Source of the DNA: Rhabdophis nuchalis
Lineage: Eukaryota; Chordata; Lepidosauria; Squamata; Natricidae
Length of the DNA: 64,000 bases
Direction: 5' to 3'
Assembly: GCA_039707465.1 (NCBI GenBank)
Contig: CM077649.1
Coordinates: forward strand, 18,309,001-18,373,000
The translations under genes and the position numbers were made by a program. Shown here in pieces: positions 55,711 through 64,000 of the stretch; within the stretch, counting starts at the first letter, position 1; each line of letters opens with the position of its first letter. The notes below the pieces were generated by a model, which did not search any database, had not been told where the DNA came from, and was given only the letters and a program-made list of their open reading frames with translations.

Positions 55711-57198
55711 GTGTAAGAGCTTGTTTCTTATTTTTATTGTATTGTAGTTATTTGGAAAAGGGAATAAGAACTTGATAGCATGCTCACTGCAATTCTCCCA
55801 AATCAAGATAGATTCATTTTCAGTGTCTTTTTAAAATGTCATTTTCCTTAGATATATAAATATGTTAAAATTTAATTTTAATTTTACATTTTGTCAAATT
55901 CTAGTTATTTAACCAATTTATTAATTAAATCGTGTTATTGGACATATTTTGTGATTCTTCCACATTTTATTCCATTACAACATTTGCATTTTATCCTTTT
56001 ACTTCAATAAGGACTTTGAATCATATTGCTATATGTATTCCATTTATTCATTCTGTAAGCACATCATTATCATCACCATTTAATTTATGTTTTTAAGTTT
56101 TTAATTTAATTCTTTTTTTTAATTTTCATGTTATACATTCTTTTATCAGTTAAGGCAAGATAAAGGAAGGATAAAGTAAATAGCTTTGTGTTATGCCCTT
56201 CATTATGGTCTATTCTTGTGACAAGTAAACGTTTGCTATAATCTTGTTCACTAAAAGCACTCTATGAAACAATTTATCTTTTTTAGATTTATGTGCAAGA
56301 AATATCAAAAAATTTCTCTGATCAAAAAATATCTTGATTACTTTCTTGTTTTTAAAATATATATATATTATAAATGACATTCAATATATGCTGGATATTG
56401 TCTCATATATATATCTGGGCAAATCTGGTCTGGGCAATAAGCATTAATTTAGTTGGAAAACATTTATTTGGCTTTGCAAACCTTGCCACAAAAACATGCA
56501 ATATACATTCAATAAAGAAATAGTTCTATGCAACTCTAGACGATTTCCTTCCACATAAATCAAAGCTTTCAGTGACAAATCAATTTCTTGTCATATTTGA
56601 TTCTCATTCCTTACTTGGATTGTTAGTTTAACCAAATTTTCTCAAAGAATCTTGAAGATGTTATAGAGATGCCATCTGGTCCTGGAACTTGGTTTCATGT
56701 TTTAAAATGCTTCTTTAATTTCATCTTCCGTTATGTTATTCATCTGATATTTATTTAGTCTAAGATGTTGTTCATGTTCTGTTATTAAGAACTAAGCTCT
56801 GGTAGGATAAGCCTATGTCAGGTTTCTTCTGTGAAACAATGTCATTTGTTGGGCTTCACAAGATGTTATTATCTGTGACAGCACCTCCCAAATGGAGCAA
56901 CATCACCCCATGGGTTCAGATTGCCTCAATCCTGCTAACCTTTGAAAAGGCTTTCTATCAGGCACTGAGCCCAGACATTTCTTGAGACTAGTATATAACT
57001 TTGGTTATATTATTAGGAAATGATATTAGGAACCTCGGTTATGTTAGAATTATTTATGTGATTTCATTTTATTAATTAATTGTATTCATGTATATTTATT
57101 TATAAATATCAAGTGATAGAACCATATTCTGCAATTATTTTAACATTGGAAGTGACCACAGAATGGCATGAGCTAAAGTGAAGATATCAATAATAGAG
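55711..57198. other. Mostly unrecognised; possible L1-like RT trace
   Basis: AT-rich. On the minus strand near 56625-56740, ITEDEIKEAF and, after a frameshift, PDGISITSSRFFEKIW resemble the start of an L1-type reverse transcriptase (the GPDG block). No catalytic motif was found, so this is weak. Nothing else is recognised. Confidence 0.35.
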
Positions 57199-57263
57199 AA
57201 TATTTGTAGCTCAGGGTTGAAATATTTTAGTACTGTCTGAGCATGCTTGTCTTCTTTTAGACG

Positions 57264-57294
57264 TTTCATTACCCTAACTGGATAACATCATCAG
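57264..57294 (-). ncRNA. PLE-tail stem-loop, copy D
   Basis: On the minus strand CTGATGA (57294-57288), one unpaired T, then GTTATC (57286-57281) facing GGTAAT (57273-57268) around a seven-base loop, then GAAA (57267-57264) and CGTC. Four Watson-Crick pairs and two G-T wobbles. Confidence 0.6.
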
Positions 57295-57461
57295 TGCTAG
57301 TAAGAAGTGCTGTTTGCTGTCAGTTTACATTCTGGTGTCTTTCCTGTCTGTGTTGGGGGGGGGGCAGTCTTAGGGATTCTTTGGTTGGGCTGTTTACTAA
57401 TGGCGCTTTGTCAGTTTCTTGATTAGGGTATTACTTACCCTAATATCCTTTTTCTGTTTTA

Positions 57462-58020
57462 CAATACAATACCAGAGTTGGAAGGGACCTTGGAGGTCAT
57501 CTAGTCCAACTCCCTGCCTAGGCAAGAAACCCTATCCCATTTCAGACAAATGGCTAGCCAACATCTTCTTGAAGACTTGCAGTGTTGGGGCATTCACAAC
57601 TTCTGGAGGCAACTTCTGTTCCACTGATTAAATGTCCTAACTGTCAGGAAATTTATCCTCAGTTCTAAGTTGCTTCTCTCCTTGATTAGTTTCCACCCAT
57701 TGCTTCTTGTTCTGCCCTCAGGTGCTTTGGAGAATAGTTTGACTCCCTCTTCTTTGTGGCAACCCCTGAGATATTGGAACACTGTTATCATGTCTCCCCT
57801 AATCCTTCTTTTTATTAAACTAGACATACCCAGTTCCTGCAACCGTTCTTCATATGTTTTAGTCTCCAGTCCCCTAATCATCTTTGTTGCTCTTCTCTGC
57901 ACTCTTTCTAGAGTCTCCACATCGTTTCTACATCGTGGTGACCAAAACTGAATGCAGTATTCCAAGTGTGGCCTTACCAAGGCATTATAAAGTGGTATTA
58001 ACACTTCACGTGATCTTGAT
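57462..58020 (-). mobile_element. CR1 LINE 3' end nested in the PLE
   Basis: The plus strand begins ACAATACAATACCAGAGTTGG and AAGGGACCTTGGAGGTCATC, the complement of the CR1 3' terminus (here with an ATTGT-type tail). The minus-strand frame 57594-58004 encodes [40 protein letters not shown] and RGDMITVFQYLRGCHKEEG, the CR1 C-terminal region, with a frameshift in the last part (NQWN then stop). It is 5'-truncated and better preserved than the copy at 2262-2790. Confidence 0.9.
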
Positions 58021-58321
58021 TCTATCCCTCTGGGACAGAACCAGTTTTGGGCTGGTTGATTGTCTCTTTTGCATAGTCTATAGATGTTGTTAATGGCTAT
58101 ATGTCTGTTGATGGCTGATTTGTCAGAGTGTCAGGCTTCTAGAAATTCCCTGTCATTTTTGGATTTGGTCTGGTTTAGGATTGTCACATTTTCCCAATTG
58201 AAACTACGGTTAAATCTGTCTATATCTTGTGAAATTAAAGAATTTTTATCATGCCTTCTGACTGCCAGTTGGTGTTTATGGATGCATTCTGCCAGTCTTC
58301 TGCCTGTTTGTCCTACATAGT

Positions 58322-58450
58322 GGCATCCAAGCAAACCAAAAGAACTCAAGCGACCCCAGAACAAAAAACAGGGGTCATCTACAACCGTGTAAGAACTGCA
58401 ACAACCACTATGTAAGACAAACTGGCAGAACACATTCAAGAACACCAACT
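58322..58450 (+). mobile_element. Inverted PLE piece, head to head with the antisense PLE
   Basis: Plus-strand frames give TGVIYNR and, in a shifted frame, NCNNHYVRQTGRTHSRTP, the front half of a GIY-YIG domain (GVIY and HYVxQT). The antisense PLE starts at the same HYVGQTGR block, so the two pieces overlap in a few residues and point in opposite directions. Confidence 0.75.
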
Positions 58451-58934
58451 GTGAGGGAGGGAGGGACAGAAGTAAGGAAGGATATCAATAAAAAAGATTT
58501 TAAAAATCCTTTGTTGAATAGATATAGATTTATTTTGTTGCTGTTACTATGTTGATGAAGATTTATTATAATCCTCTTTTGAATGAAATTTCTCCAACTC
58601 TTTCAAAGTGGTTCTGAAAGCTAATAAATATGTTTTCTAATTGTGTTGTTTATTATAACAATATTACTCATTAATACTATTTTGTGTTGTCAAGATTTAA
58701 TGCTTCATATAAAGTCTGGACTATTTGCATATGTATTAAACTTTGGTTCTTTACACATTCCCTTTTTCATTCTATATTGGAGCAATGAAACTTTGCTTTA
58801 TTAAAAACATGTTTTACTAAAAAAAAAGAAACAAATTCAGAATTTTCTATAACAATTACAAGTAAGAAGGCTAAGCTTGTCATATTTCACAACTCAAAAT
58901 GGAAGGTCAAATATAGAAAAGAGAAAGTTTTTAC
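58451..58934. other. No recognised feature
   Basis: AT-rich spacer with a GAGGGAGGGAGGGA patch at its start. Confidence 0.45.
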
Positions 58935-58944
58935 ATGAAACTTG

Positions 58945-59336
58945 TAATTTCCCTGCGGCCGATCCGCTCCCACAGAGAGGGACTTCTCCGGGTGCCGTCC
59001 ACTAGGCTATGCCAGTGGGCGATGCCCAGGGGAAGGGCCTTCTCTGTGGCGGGCCCAGCCCTCTGGAACGACCTTCCCCCCGAAATTAGAACAACTACGG
59101 ACCTCCGCTCCTTCCGTCAAAAACTGAAAACACACTTCTTCTGCTTGGCCAGCCTAGGTTAGTCTTCCGTCTTTTAATAGGGTTTTAGGGGATTTGAGTG
59201 TAATTTTAATACAGGGGATTTTAGCTCAGGGATAATTTTGTTTAATTTGTATTTTATATATTTATGTATTCTATCGTTTTTTAATTTCCCTGTGCACCGC
59301 TCTGAGTCCCTTTGGGGAGAGGAGGCGGTTTATAAA

Positions 59337-59340
<4 letters not shown>
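58945..59340 (+). mobile_element. CR1/L2-group LINE, 3' end
   Basis: Begins in PIRSHREGLLRVPSTRLC, continues WNDLPPEIRTTTDLRSFRQK and stops at 59160-59162. The 3' UTR has CACCGCTCTGAGTCCC and a TAAATAAATAAA tail, which has expanded into the microsatellite at 59334-59544. Confidence 0.9.
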
Positions 59341-59367
<27 letters not shown>

Positions 59368-59408
59368 TAATAATAACAACAATAACAACAATAACAACAA
59401 CAATAACA

Positions 59409-59474
<66 letters not shown>

Positions 59475-59496
59475 ATTATTGTTATTATTGTTATTA

Positions 59497-59544
<48 letters not shown>
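59334..59544 (+). repeat. (AAAT)n-(AAT/AAC)n-(ATT/GTT)n palindromic microsatellite
   Basis: A-rich trinucleotides (to about 59408) are followed by complementary T-rich trinucleotides (to 59544), including AAC/GTT blocks, so the two halves can pair as a long hairpin. It starts at the tail of the LINE. Confidence 0.95.
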
Positions 59545-59546
<2 letters not shown>

Positions 59547-60327
59547 TCCTCTAATTTCTCTGTCTTGATAGATCATGGAAATAACAACTGCCCTTTCTAT
59601 TGGTATCATTCCATTTTGAGAATCATGCAAACCTATTTTGAAGGGTTGCCAATACTGGCTACTTACATGGAGTCATATTTGTGGGGGGAAAGTGTTGGAT
59701 TCCTTAATTGTTAGCATGTTTTCTTTTACTTTAATAATATTCTAAATGGATAACGGATTTCCAATTTGAGTTTCTTTCTCTTTTTCTTGTATAGCTTCCT
59801 GCTGCTCTGTGGCATTTTTCAGACTACTACACTTGCTAGAGTTCCCTGCAAATGAACCTTGTAGTTCCTTGTATTTTGTGAGCCTTGTCACATTTTCAGC
59901 AATGTCCATAAAATCTGTGGTTTCCATGGAAATTCCAGCAAATATGCAGCTAACCCATAATTTGATACAGGTAAGAAGAATATATAGGCAACCTCTACCC
60001 TCAGTTTTTTTTAAAAAAAATTCAACTGCCCTAAGTTCAATAATACTTATGTTCACCTTCTGAATTGTCAATTTCAATGCATATTTTTTTTAAAAAGTCC
60101 AACCTATTTTTGAAACTGCACTTATCTCAAACAAGCTATGACCCTAATCCTAGACTAGAGTTTCATCAACTTGAAAGAACATTCTATTAAAGTAAAATAA
60201 CTTTGTGGATGTTCACTTCACCATGGTATGTTCAGATTGAAACAATTGTTTTTAATATCTAATATTAGATATTATTATCTAATTATCTATTATCTAATTA
60301 TTATTAAATATTAATATTTAATATCTT
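59545..60327. other. No recognised feature
   Basis: AT-rich; a small self-complementary tract of TAATATTAGATATTATTATC type lies at 60258-60325. The 111-codon minus-strand frame at 59742-60077 has no family I recognise. Confidence 0.45.
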
Positions 60328-60557
60328 CCAACAAGCCGGCCTAGGATAGCCCCCCGTTTCTGACTTTTTAAACATAAATTATAATTCGGCTTTGGTTTTA
60401 ATAAAGGGGTTTTAGGACGGGTGAGCTAATTTAATATATTTTTAATAGATGTATATTGTATTTATGGTTTTATATAATGCCTGTGCGCCGCCCTGGGTCC
60501 TAACAAGGAGAAGGGCGGGGTATAAATTTAATAAAATAAAATAAATAAATAAATAAA
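60328..60557 (+). mobile_element. CR1/L2-group LINE, extreme 3' end (first of three)
   Basis: Starts in the last codons of the ORF (CAAGCCGGCCTAGGATAG), then the full 3' UTR with GCGCCGCCCTGGGTCC and GGGCGGGGTATAAATTTAAT, and an AAAT tail. AATATCT occurs on both sides, a possible target duplication. Confidence 0.85.
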
Positions 60558-60595
60558 TATCTGCAAAATATCTGTTTAATATCATTTTCGGAATA

Positions 60596-60790
60596 TCACT
60601 TTTAGGAAGTTTTAAATTGGGTATTTTAAATTTGGTTTTAGCATAGGATTAGGATAGTTTAATATATTTTAAATTATGTATTTATTTTTTGTATTTGTAT
60701 GTTTTTAAATTTCCTGTGCGCCGCCCTGGGTCCTCTGTGGAGAAGGGCGGGATATAAATTTAAATAAAATAAAATAAATTTTCAAGGAAA
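60596..60790 (+). mobile_element. CR1/L2-group LINE, extreme 3' end (second)
   Basis: 3' UTR only, from TTAGGAAGTTTTAAATTGGG to GCGCCGCCCTGGGTCC, GGGCGGGATATAAATT and an AAATAAA tail. Confidence 0.85.
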
Positions 60791-60993
60791 ATTACTTTTG
60801 GATCTGGACACACGTACAAAAAAAATATGATAACACTTCTTTTATAATATTTCATCTTAGCTGCCTTTCTCCTCTACCACCATGTCTCTGGCCTCTATTA
60901 ACCTGGTACATTGAATTAATTTCATAGTAATATACATTATGAAGAATATATTAATTTCAGGGTAGCTAACTATTGCTGATGTGAAAACTTAAC

Positions 60994-61445
60994 AATGGAC
61001 TCGGGGCCTAGTTATATGCGAGACCGCCTCCTGCCCCATACATCCCTCAAACCGATACGCTCCCACAGAGAGGGCCTCCTCAGGGTGCCGTCGGCTGGAC
61101 AATGCCGACTGGCAACACCCAGGGGAAGAGCCTTCTCTGTGGCTGGGCCAGCCCTCTGGAACGACCTTCCCCCTGAACTCCGCACCATTTCTGACCTCCG
61201 CCTCTTCCGCAAGTGTCTGAAGACACATTTATTCCATCTAGCCGGCCTAGCGTAACCCCCTGTATTGACCATTAGACAGTTTTAAATTTGGGATTTTAAT
61301 TCGGTTTTTAGCACAGGTTTTACTAGAATAAGTTTTTTAAATTTTATATGTTTTGTATGTATTTTAACATTCCTGTGCGCCGCCCTGGGTCCGTTTGGAG
61401 AAGGGCGGGATATAAATTTAATAAAATAAAATAAAAATAAATACA
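60994..61445 (+). mobile_element. CR1/L2-group LINE, 3' end with ORF terminus (third)
   Basis: Open frame 60995-61255 encodes GPSYMRDRLLPHTSLKPIRS, then LLRVPSAGQCRLATPRGRAF and WNDLPPELRTISDLRLFRKC, with stop at 61253. The UTR carries GCGCCGCCCTGGGTCC and ends in AAATAAAATAAAAA. Truncated near GLGPSY. It is closest to the 43655-45075 copy (SAGQCRLATPRG). Confidence 0.92.
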
Positions 61446-62218
61446 TTTACTTGATGTCTTCCATGTTATAATCTACTGTCGGAGTTTAACAGTATTTTGT
61501 GGTTGATTTTTGAATCCCTGATTTTTTTTAAAAAAATATTTAATATATCTCATCCACATTTGGAAAAAAAAGTATCTCTATTTAGAAATTTGGGAAAAAA
61601 CATTGAGAAAAAAAATCTAGTTCCACACAGATTGTGCTTTGGAGCATAAAGAAATATTCTTATTGATGAATATCTCATTCAACTAATATGGCAGATGGAA
61701 GTTTTCACTTATTTAATTTCATGATTCCTTTATCTTGGAAATATTTAAAGTGGTCAAGCAGAGTAAGTTTAAATTTTATTAAACATATGAATTTGAACAG
61801 TGTTTCTTCTAGATAAATTCTGAAAAGATAGCCTGTCGGATATTACGACCTGCTCCATGGGCTGAAAAGATCACCTTCTGAGAAAGTAATGTGGTTCCCT
61901 ATGTTCATTTAATCCTGATCTTCTTCGGAGCTCATCTTAACAGCTTTACTGAATCATTGTAATAATAGTACCAGAAAAAGAATATTGTAAGCACCAAGCT
62001 GTGCCATCAAACTCCTAACCAAAAGCCAGCAAGTGATAGTCATCAAATCATTTGGCCGCCCAGTTACAATCAGTTTCATTTCCTGAAGGAAGATAAGGAT
62101 GATCTTTAAAAAATGTGGCCAATATTATTTTAAAATAACAAAAATATAAGCACCGTGTAATAATCATCATCAAAGAAAGATAGTATAAATAAAATACAGC
62201 TAAATAACTCATCCATCA
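61446..62218. other. No recognised feature
   Basis: AT-rich unique-looking sequence. Confidence 0.45.
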
Positions 62219-62226
62219 GATTAATC

Positions 62227-62361
62227 CAGGGATGTCCAAACTTGCGAACTTTAAGACTTGTGGACTTCAACTCCCAGAATTCCCCAGCCAGCTATGCTGG
62301 CTGGGGAATTCTGGGAGTTGAAGTCCACAAGTCTTAAAGTTCCCAAGTTTGGACATCCCTG
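62227..62361. mobile_element. hAT MITE with near-perfect TSD
   Basis: Ends CAGGGATGTCCAAACTTG and its near complement CAAGTTTGGACATCCCTG. The arms continue through TTAAGACTTGTGGACTTCAA and CTCCCAGAATTCCCCAGCC as an almost complete 60-bp palindrome. Flanks GATTAATC (62219-62226) and GATTAAGC (62362-62369) match at 7 of 8 bases. Its inner arms resemble those at 18836-19001. Confidence 0.88.
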
Positions 62362-62369
62362 GATTAAGC

Positions 62370-64000
62370 CTTTAGTGAGCCTTTTGTTCTTTTACAAAAA
62401 AACAACAACTTTCAGTTTGGCAAAGTCGATACCTGGCAAGACATTGGGAAGAAGAAAAATGAACGCAACTCTGCCAAAATGTGTCAGATTCTTTCTCAAA
62501 AAAGCTTTTCTTGTAATTTCATTTTCAGCATTTGTTTTAAAAATACAACTTCTGAATTACTGTTGGCACTTCTTTTAGGTCATTTAGTAGTGGCAGAATA
62601 TGCTTTGAACATCTATTTTCTTTTTATATTTCTCTCCATCACTTGGCAGTCTCCCTGCCTTTTATGGACTGACCCTTAGAGCCAGGCCTGATTTTGAGGG
62701 CCTTCAATTTACCAGCTTCAAAAGTCAGCGGAAAATCACTCACCTGAGGCTGAGTCAGTACTTAAACAGCAGAAAAGATAATCAGGGGATAAGGACCCAA
62801 AGCTGCAGACCTAGATTCAAGATGCAGTAGCTGATTTGAAGGTGCTCTGCTTAGCTCCTTGAGAAGCAAGGATGCACCACCCTTAAGCCAAGTTTGCAGT
62901 TGCTACCAACAACTACTTATCAATGTCAGGTTTACATTCCTGCTCTACTATTTGACTTTGGGCTCTTCAGCTTGAACCAGCTGACTAACGTCTAGGCAGT
63001 TTGAATTTGATCTTTCTTTTTTCTTCCTTCCTTCCTTCCCTTCCCCTCCCTCCCTTCCTAAAATATTTTTCCATCATAGCTAATACTATTATCCAGAAAT
63101 GCTACTATCCATACAAAATAGAAAGAAGAAGACATATATTTCCTAAAAGCCCACAATATTCATGTGAGGCCAAAAGAACTTTATGTGAATACTGGTCTCT
63201 TAGCCTGATTACTGAAAATCACACAGCTGTGATATGGTCTAGAAACTTTTATCCAGCAGTGTTTTGACAGGTATAATAATAAAATAAGCAGTCCTCTTTT
63301 TAGCATTACACTAAGTGTCAGAAGATGGCAGTCTTCACTCATACCATGTACTGGAGAGGAAACCAGAGTTTTGGCGGGACTGAAAAAATATATTGGCAGC
63401 TGTTAGGTATGTATTTAGTAGCTGAATTTATAATGTAGTGTTAAAAATGTTAATTAAATTCTTAAGACTTTGAAATAGGTAATGGTAAAATAGTTGCTAG
63501 AGTGTTATAAATCATCTGTTCCTCTTCCCCTAAAAAACAAGGTTCTTGAAAAATTCAACATATAAAAGTTACCAAATAAAAGCAAAGATGTCTATCTTAA
63601 TGTCATGCTGTCAGCTCTCCCAGATGACCCAGATAGGAAACATATCCACATGAGTTAATCCTACTTGTAGAATTGTAAGGCTACATTAATAGCATCTTCC
63701 AAGTCTAAAACTTCAAATGTCCCACCACAGCTTTTAATCTTTATTTATAAAGGTGGATCCTTCCTTAGTTTCTTTCCCTGATACTTAAGCCATTGGGGGT
63801 TCCCCAATCAATTGTCTGACCATTCCCTAGGCAGCATCTGTTACCATCATTCCCCAAGGTTTTTCCCACATACTACTACACATGCTTTCAAAACAGCCAA
63901 AATTCACTGAAAAAAATCTGTATATCCACCTGTCCTGTACATTATTAGTTCCTCTCATAATCTAATATATAATGTTCTATTATCAGAGTCCCTGCCATAA
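62370..64000. other. No recognised feature to the end of the window
   Basis: AT-rich sequence. A CTTC/CCCTCC pyrimidine tract lies at 63018-63058. Open frames here have no recognisable family. Confidence 0.45.

Larger units (their letters stand above)
57199..58326 (-). mobile_element. Penelope-like element, antisense, split by a CR1
   Basis: On the minus strand, CHYVGQTGRRLAECIHKHQL (58318 downward) is the GIY-YIG second half with its Arg and H, followed by NWENVTILNQTKSKNDREFL with the conserved Glu. The C-terminal part is interrupted at 58020-57462 by a CR1 fragment and resumes to the tail, which includes the fourth stem-loop (57264-57294) and ends CAACCCTGAGCTACAAATAT near 57199. The front half of the endonuclease and the RT are missing on this strand. 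An inverted PLE piece adjoins at 58322. Confidence 0.85.

Noticed and set aside
59271..59630. Poly-Asn open frame on the minus strand
   Set aside because: Translation of the trinucleotide array.

Overview
Raw vertebrate nuclear DNA, AT-rich, with no host protein-coding exon, tRNA, rRNA or CRISPR that I can support. The repeat content points to a squamate reptile, most likely a snake: a CR1 LINE whose 3' end runs into a long (AATAG)n microsatellite (reported for snake CR1 elements), a Sauria SINE with its 3' BovB-type ACCTTT tail, a decayed BovB/RTE LINE, a young CR1/L2-group LINE present about ten times, R4-like and L1-clade LINEs, Penelope-like elements (PLEs) of several lineages, many short hAT elements with 8-bp target duplications, and solo LTRs. 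The window is therefore intergenic or intronic sequence built from nested insertions in otherwise unrecognised AT-rich DNA.

Layout. 0.3-2.9 kb: degenerate CR1 carrying a hAT MITE and a 54-bp LINE-tail insertion. 3-10 kb: LINE tail, hAT with a nested LTR-like insert, interrupted LTR, more hAT. 11.2-12.6 kb: a complete, ORF1-only L1-clade element (half-L1) with a perfect 17-bp target duplication and an open 282-codon ORF1. 12.9-22.3 kb: hAT MITEs, an unclassified repeat rich in CCTA, an LTR candidate, a deleted CR1 joining ORF1 to ORF2, and a fossil hAT transposase. 22.4-36.5 kb: LINE copies, GC-rich hAT MITE, Sauria SINE, R4 remnant, long microsatellites. 36.7-51 kb: three antisense copies of the young LINE, LTRs, a 40-bp-arm hairpin, BovB remnant, PLE fragments including an open GIY-YIG endonuclease. 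53.9-58.5 kb: a PLE embedded in (AT)n, and a PLE split by a CR1 and fused head to head to an inverted PLE piece. 58.9-61.4 kb: four LINE 3' ends in one orientation. The rest to 64 kb shows one further hAT MITE.

Most coding potential is retrotransposon or transposase sequence, and nearly all of it is truncated or frameshifted. The exceptions worth attention are the intact half-L1 ORF1 (11462-12310), the open PLE endonuclease tail (45230-45814) and the open LINE RT C-terminal region (36968-37717). The most unusual signal is a stem-loop shared by four divergent PLE 3' ends: different stem sequences, conserved pairing, flanked by CTGA(A/T)GA and GAAA. It recalls, but does not strictly match, the hammerhead ribozymes known from PLEs. 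Everything here was read by eye; family names rest on recognised protein motifs and terminal sequences and were not checked by a search.
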